Shown: piece after piece, positions 59,125 to 64,000 of the stretch
Layout of the letters: each line of letters begins with the position of its first letter
How positions within the stretch are numbered: position 1 is the first letter of the stretch
NCBI GenBank assembly: GCA_034440635.1
Contig: JAOTON010002228.1
Coordinates: 162,001-226,000 of the forward strand
Length of the DNA stretch: 64,000 nucleotides
From: Lepas anatifera
Lineage: Eukaryota > Arthropoda > Thecostraca > Lepadidae
Reading direction: 5' to 3'
Made by a program: the position numbers and the translations under genes
Notes under the pieces: model-generated
Database searches by the model: none
Seen by the model: only the letters and a program-made list of their open reading frames with translations
What the model was told of the DNA's origin: nothing

Positions 59125-59607
59125 CATAAAATCGTTCGAAATTCTGGCCTTCCCATGCGGGTGGCATGGAGAAGCGGCACGTCCCTGAAGGATCTTTTGG
59201 TCAGATCCGCGCTGGAGCCAGTGCAGTGCCCTGGGGGAGGCCGTTTCTGCCACGCCTGTCATGCAGGTATCCATGGGAAATGTCATGCCAAAAATGTAAT
59301 TTATAGGATAGATTGTAAGCTTTGCGAACCAGGCAAGACATTTTATATCGGTGAGAGCCAGAGGGCCGTTAGACTAAGATTTAACGAACACTTAGGCGAT
59401 GCTAGAAATAAGAGGCAGGAAACACCTTTCGGCCAACACAGATTAACCATGCATCCGAATGATGAGCTGACAGCAGACAACTTGAGCATCAAAATTCTAA
59501 AATACGCCAGTGATGGCCCAAACAGAAAAATCGCAGAATCATTCCTCATTCGGCGCTACAGACCTACTCTCAACACGCAAACATCCTCCTGGCCACTCTT
59601 GCGGTAA
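59125..59607 (+). pseudogene. PLE copy E, Cys-rich linker and GIY-YIG endonuclease
   Basis: Plus-strand open frame: VAWRSGTSLKDLLVRSAL, a Cys/His-rich linker (CPGGGRFCHACHAGIHGKCH), then KNVIYRIDCKLCEPGKTFYI with GESQRAVRLRFNEHLGDA (GIY-YIG core, Arg conserved) and ESFLIRRYRPTLNTQ (catalytic Glu). This half is undamaged to its stop at 59607, but the RT that should precede it is missing. Confidence 0.85.
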
Positions 59608-59811
59608 ATTCGACATACGGGGACACTTTCTCAGACGCATGCTCAGACATAACACACCATACACATTGTTCCATTTCACCTTCGGCAAGAGGGTATTGGG
59701 ACTGCCGACACTTTTTATTTCGACCAAAAGTTTACCTTAGGCCTCCAGTCACTCGGTATTTGGAAAAAGGTTACCTCAGGCCTCTAGCCACCTCCATCTT
59801 TCACCCCTCGC

Positions 59812-59840
59812 CTGACGACGGTCCAAGACCGAAACGTTGT
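59812..59840 (+). ncRNA. hammerhead-like core, PLE copy E
   Basis: CTGACGA, stem GGTC/GACC with CAA loop, GAAAC, then GTT. It fits CUGANGA-stem II-GAAA with one extra C before stem II. It lies 205 bp after the GIY-YIG stop. No stem I partner is evident. Confidence 0.5.
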
Positions 59841-60097
59841 ATTTACCTCATCCCACGCTTTTTTTCTTATCTTTACCTTGACGTAGCCTTTTTGGGCTTT
59901 TTTAGGGTGTAGACGTTTTAGTTTCTGGACTTTGGCGCTTTAGGCTGCCAGTCTTTTTGCGCTTTTACTGTCATCTGTATCATCTTTTTAGGGTCCTAGG
60001 TCATTCCCACAACACTGCGGTTTATGGCACCCTATCTTCAGCAGGCCTTCCGAGAACTTATTATTTTCGCCAGTAAACCCTCAACCGGGGAGGCTGC

Positions 60098-60352
60098 ATG
60101 GCAACCCAAAGCTCCATAAGGAAGGGGTGCCACTTAGGATCATTGAGCGGGAGGGGTAACACCATGGAAAGGGTTGCTGAAATAGCAGAACAAGAGCTAA
60201 AAATTCACGTAGAAAACCAGAAAACTTACATAAGGGACACCACAGATTTCCGAGAAAAGCTTTCTGACTGCGCTAGGATCCATACACCGGATGGAAAACC
60301 AGCCCCAATTACTCTCTGTTTGGTTCATGGCTTTGGTGAAAGCAATTACTGA
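60098..60352 (+). pseudogene. PLE fragment, RT fingers region
   Basis: Plus strand: VAEIAEQELKIHVENQKTYI then RDTTDFREKL, matching the Penelope RT segment that normally reads VKDTTDFxxKL upstream of motif A. It stops in unrelated sequence before any catalytic motif. Confidence 0.6.
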
Positions 60353-60395
60353 AAGGTTTAGTGCTACGCAAAGCCAAAGGTTGTATTTGCCATAC

Positions 60396-60431
60396 GACTG
60401 GTTTCGGGGCCATCTCGGTCCCATTATCAAG
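60396..60431 (-). ncRNA. hammerhead-like core, PLE copy F
   Basis: Minus strand: TTGATAATGGGACC, a stem GGG/CCC, GAAACCAGTC. CUGANGA is changed to TTGATAA as in copy C, so it is probably inactive. GUC triplet present. Confidence 0.38.
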
Positions 60432-60449
60432 TGAAAAAAAACAGATATA

Positions 60450-60629
<180 letters not shown>

Positions 60630-60745
60630 CATAGCTACATAAAACACATTTCGGTAAACTCGATGAAATAATCTTTGGTGTGCTACTAGTTCAAATGTTC
60701 ACCATCATAACGCGTGATTGTTTTCTTCCTTGATGCTCATATTCT

Positions 60746-61065
60746 CTAGAGCAGGTCGAGCCAGCCTTGGTACAAGACATATTTTTCCATATTTCTATTT
60801 AGTTTTTCTCTTGCTGTTGTTTGGATTTGGATGGTTTCTTTAATTTGGCGTTCTTTTGTTCTGGATTCGAAAGTGATTACTTTTGCGTCCCAATCAATAG
60901 TGTGTCCGGTTTTGCACGAGTGTTCGGCTGTGGCTTCTGGTTGTCGGTCGGTTAGGGTCATCTCCGTCAGGGCTTTTTAGTGACTTTGTGTTCAGCAGAC
61001 GTAACTGACATTATTCTCCCGCTTTCTCCTATATATATTTTGCTGCAATCCGTGCACTCCATTTG
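60746..61065 (-). pseudogene. PLE copy F, GIY-YIG endonuclease
   Basis: Minus strand: YQMECTDCSKIYIGESGRIM (61065-61006) gives the GIY-YIG start; after frame breaks, ATAEHSCKTGHTIDW and KERQIKETIQIQ give the His and catalytic Glu regions. Stops and a shift lie between them. Confidence 0.72.
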
Positions 61066-61082
61066 GTAGAAAGAGTGCACGG

Positions 61083-61109
61083 ATGCGTCCTTCCACCGGA
61101 AGGACGCAT
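61083..61109. repeat. perfect 12-bp hairpin
   Basis: ATGCGTCCTTCC, 3-nt loop ACC, GGAAGGACGCAT. Immediately 5' of the PLE GIY-YIG fragment on the minus strand. Confidence 0.85.
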
Positions 61110-61139
61110 TACAACGCGGACGTTTACTACAAAACGACT

Positions 61140-61290
61140 ACAAGCGGTCAATACTTACAGGGAATGTGTCACCTTCATAACCTGATTTTAACTGAGATAG
61201 CCAAGTTGTAAGGCAAGTCGGAAAACCCGGTACTCCATATATCATTTGTCTTGGAACTCGATATTTCCGTAGAGAAAAGCTAAAACCTAC
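61140..61290 (-). repeat. dispersed repeat X, right part, inverted
   Basis: Reverse complement of 50600-50760: GGGAATGTGTCACCTT, TAACTGAGATAGCCAAGTTG and CATTTGTCTTGGAACTCGAT match with scattered changes. Confidence 0.62.
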
Positions 61291-61299
61291 CTGACACCA

Positions 61300-62417
61300 G
61301 CCCCCTCATCAGTAGCCTGGCCGGTTTTGCAAAAAGTTGTTCGAATGTTTTGTCCCCATCTGTTTTTAGATGCATTTTGGTGTGCTGATTACGAATATGC
61401 GGTCTAAAATTTAAAAATCGAAAAAATTTTCCCCGCGTCCGGCCGTTGAAAGTTTTCCTTTTTCCCGAAATTTGCACGTGTTTTAACTACTTGTCTAATT
61501 CAGTCAGGTAAAGACTAAAATTTTTCTATAGATTGAGAGAATGGACAATTCTGCATATTTGAGAAGAAAAATCATCGCTCTATCTGTTTCCAGTTTTCCG
61601 TAGTTTTACCGTAAAGTGGTAGATCTGTCATTAGTTCCAGAAAATGATCACAGATGGCGTTAGCGAACGCAGCTCTTGAAGAGGTGTTCATGGGAGCTTT
61701 GAGCCATCGTAAACTAAATTGAAACACGTGACCTGGCCTAATGTATACCCGGAGGCCTTTCAAAGCAGTAGTGGGTACAAATGGAGGTGGGGAGGGCTCA
61801 AGTCCCCCCTCCCGCGCTCCTCAAAATGTTGAAGTGCTTACAGGTAGTAGGTAAATGCATTTCATAGACTGAGACCATTTGAGGTTATGGCCTGATGGAC
61901 CCAAGCACCCTCCAAAATGAAGTCCTGGAACTGCCACTACCACAAGGTTTTCGTAGAAAATGTGTTAATATTCATGTGAGACCTTAATTTTCTATGGGTT
62001 AACACAAGTTTAATTAAAATTGTCTAAGAAATCAAGGAGCACAACAATAAGATAGGAAACAAAAATTGGCACACGCTGTAGTTATACACAAAATTTCCGA
62101 ACAAAAACTCCCGCAAAATGGCCACTGCAGTTGAAGCGCAAGTAAACCCCAATAATTATGGAAAAACTACCTGTTCAGTATGTGATGTATGTGATGTATA
62201 TTTCTCTCATTGACATTAAAAACAAATCAGGCCTCGTTCAGATACAAAATAGTAATATCTGTCGGTTTTCCCGGAGCCAAGTAAATAGAAAAATATGCGA
62301 ATGATTTAGGTCATATTCACGAATTTTCGAATGTTTATTTCGAGCTTCTAAACCATATTCATTTACGTAGTTCCCATTTTACGATGTGGCACTCACGACA
62401 CAGCATAGCCAATCACT
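61300..62417. other. no recognisable gene
   Basis: AT-rich sequence with short frames. Nothing supported. Confidence 0.4.
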
Positions 62418-62448
62418 GCCTAGTCACCAACGCATTGGGAACTCACAG

Positions 62449-63194
62449 TCAGGGCCTTGTGCTGCCAGCAGACCGTTGTCGCTGCCTGAAGGAACGCCTG
62501 TTCAGTGCGTGCCCGTCCTGCCGCCGGACTTCGGTGACGGCACACACCGCTTCAGTGGTTACCTTTGCCGCTCTCTCGGTGGACTGGGTGTGGTTGGGGA
62601 CTTGCGTTTTGAGTGGTACAGTGATGCACTGCTCGAGAAAGCTGTCATTCATGTCTCGCACCAACGGTGGTTCGACGTCTTCACCGGCTTCAATGGCTTT
62701 CGTGATGTCCACCAGCTGGCTGTATGTCTCCGCATTGAGGTTGATCCGAGGAACCTTCAGCTGTCGAAGATTCCTCAGCCTGAGGAATCCTCAGCCTGCT
62801 GTCGCTGCCATCGTACACATCGGATGTGCTGCACTACTGTCTGCTTGGTTTCGGGCTCATCATCCCCGAGCATGGCAAGAAGGATGACTTCAGCATGTGC
62901 CACGTGTGAGTTTCTCGCCACGCTGCTCTGGATGACTTCGAGGGGAGTCCCGCTGAAGTATTTCCTTTGAAGGCAGAGCTCCTTGCAGACGTGCTGTGGT
63001 GCGTATATCACGTCCCACTTCTGCTTCACGTCGATGACCAGTGGCACATACACACAAACCACGCAGCGCGCCAGGGTGCAGGGCTCATCAGAGGGGTCCT
63101 TCACCGACATGTACACACGGAGCAGACGGCTTTGAGCCGTGTACCAGCGCGCCATACTGAGCTTGCCATGCTCCGTCTTCCACGCTTGTGGCAT
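62449..63194 (-). pseudogene. second unnamed transposase, C-terminal half
   Basis: Minus-strand, two adjoining frames. 63194-62775: KLSMARWYTAQSRLLRVYMS, VVCVYVPLVIDVKQKWD, SVARNSHVAHAEVILLAMLG. 62712-62449: VDITKAIEAGEDVEPPL and HTQSTERAAKVTTEAVCAVT followed by QDGHALNRRSFRQRQ. I recall unannotated insect proteins with this order (SRWLTTANR, HPENILLAML, HTQAVER, DGxIR), which behave as transposons; this is memory, not a search. The Glu of TER may be catalytic, as may that of AER in 25277-26678. The N-terminal half is lost at the inverted junction. Confidence 0.6.
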
Positions 63195-63299
63195 CTCTTG
63201 TCACTGATATGTGCACTGATTCCACGACACAAGCGTGCAGTGCAACACATCCGATGTGTACGACGGCAGCGACAGCAGGCTGAGGATTCCTCAGGCTTA

Positions 63300-63625
63300 G
63301 GAATCTTCGACAGCTGAGGGTTCCTCGGATCAACCTCAATGCGGAGACATGCACCGAGCTGGTGGACATCACGAAAGCCATTGAAGCCGGTGAAGACGTC
63401 GAACCACCGTTGGTGCAAGACATGAATGACAGCTCTCTCGAGCAGTGCATCACTGTACCACTCAAAACGCAAATCCCCAGCCACACTCAGTCCACCGAGA
63501 GAGCGGCAAAGGTAACCACTGAAGCGGTGTGTGCCGTCACCGAAGTCCGGAGCCAGGACGGGCACGCACTGAACAGGCGTTCCTTCAGGCAGCGACAACG
63601 GTCTGCTGGCAGCACGAGGCTCTGA
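63300..63625 (+). pseudogene. inverted duplicate of the transposase C-terminus
   Basis: The plus-strand frame encodes RINLNAETCTELVDITKAIE, then HTQSTERAAKVTTEAVCAVT and QDGHALNRRSFRQRQ, a near copy of the last ~100 residues of the minus-strand gene. It has no upstream part, so it is a duplication product. Confidence 0.7.
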
Positions 63626-63660
63626 CTGTGAGTTCCCAATGCGTTGGTGACTAGGTAGGC

Positions 63661-63790
63661 AGTAGGGTGCCAATAAAAAACGAAAATTTGATTTTTAAAA
63701 CGGCCCTTAGCCCAATACTGCGGGGTGGTGAGACAACATCGTGTGTAAAATTTGAACGCAATCGGTGCATATTTAGAGGTGTCGCCAGTC
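63661..63790. repeat. possible transposon end (TAGGGTG / CAATCGG motif)
   Basis: GTAGGGTGCCAATAAAAAAC and, later, CAATCGGTGCATATTTAGAG follow the transposase remnant outward. The same pair of motifs occurs at 42016-42135. This may be the terminus of the transposase's element. Confidence 0.45.
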
Positions 63791-63841
63791 GACTGAATGT
63801 TTCCACCATGGGCTAAACAACAACAACGTACGTATATTTCT

Positions 63842-64000
63842 AAGAGATGCATAAAAGCGGCGAAAGCGAAACACATCCATGGATACATGTACGCCAGGAG
63901 CTGCGGAGACCCGGACTCCGTAGAGCACCTGCTGACGGAGTGCCCAGCCTACCAGGGTGCCCGCCGGAGAAGATGTGGGCCCACACCAACACAACACGAC
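63842..64000 (+). pseudogene. LINE C-terminal zinc-knuckle fragment, runs off the window
   Basis: Plus strand: MYARSCGDPDSVEHLLTECP then AYQGARRR. CGxPDSVEHLLxECPxY is the C-terminal CxxC-HxxxC-type motif of R1/I-like LINE polyproteins. It probably continues beyond base 64000. Confidence 0.65.

Larger units (their letters stand above)
62418..63660. repeat. large inverted duplication (~425-bp arms)
   Basis: 62418-62842 and about 63232-63660 are inverted copies (GCATTGGGAACTCACAGTCA at one edge, TGACTGTGAGTTCCCAATGC at the other) around a ~390-bp spacer that is unique. The arms differ at scattered bases, several per hundred. Confidence 0.9.

Noticed and set aside
62386..62970. 194-codon plus-strand protein with a near-identical copy on the minus strand
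   Set aside because: Antisense shadow of the duplicated transposase end; the opposite strand carries the conserved TER motif.

Overview
The window looks like invertebrate nuclear DNA made almost entirely of transposable elements. No host gene, rRNA, intact tRNA or bacterial-style operon could be supported. CpG is not depleted, there are long (CA)n, (TA)n and (GA)n arrays, and every recognisable protein belongs to a mobile element: non-LTR retrotransposons, Penelope-like elements (PLEs), a hAT transposase and two further DDE-like transposases. The LINE proteins at 17.6-20.0 kb and 54.1-54.6 kb resemble those I remember from ticks, so a chelicerate (tick-like) genome is my guess. That is inference, not proof.

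Layout. 0-9 kb holds decayed repeats, two GC-rich minisatellites and a 2.4-kb hAT-like element. 9-21 kb is a nest of short non-autonomous DNA transposons: a ~274-bp family with 8-bp target duplications, and two TTAA-targeted families packed with AGGTCA motifs. This stretch also has an intact tRNA-derived SINE and a 2.5-kb LINE inserted into one TTAA element. 22-29.4 kb is a minus-strand PLE split by a 4.53-kb DNA transposon (23787-28316) that has ~815-bp terminal inverted repeats, a 9-bp target duplication and the remains of an unnamed transposase. 29.8-36.3 kb is a decayed two-ORF LINE. 37-38.8 kb is a second PLE locus organised around (TA)n arrays. 44.7-51.7 kb is bounded by hAT-type ends with an exact 8-bp duplication and contains minisatellites, two LINE remnants and smaller insertions. 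54-58.5 kb has a LINE 3' end, an almost intact hAT transposase (one in-frame stop) and small inverted-repeat elements. 58.5-61.1 kb is PLE debris with hammerhead-like motifs. 62.4-63.7 kb is an inverted duplication of a second unnamed transposase 3' end.

The elements explain one another. Nested insertions give relative ages and, in two places, empty sites within the window confirm TTAA targeting. PLE 3' tails end in (TA)n arrays and carry hammerhead-like cores. Several element families with hAT-type ends or 8-bp duplications share one architecture: short inverted ends around a degenerate GC-rich minisatellite. The most unusual signals are the 4.53-kb transposon, the nuclear-receptor half-site (AGGTCA) density shared by its long inverted repeats and by the TTAA families, and the outward-facing PLE tails at (TA)n. 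All alignments, counts and identities were made by eye.
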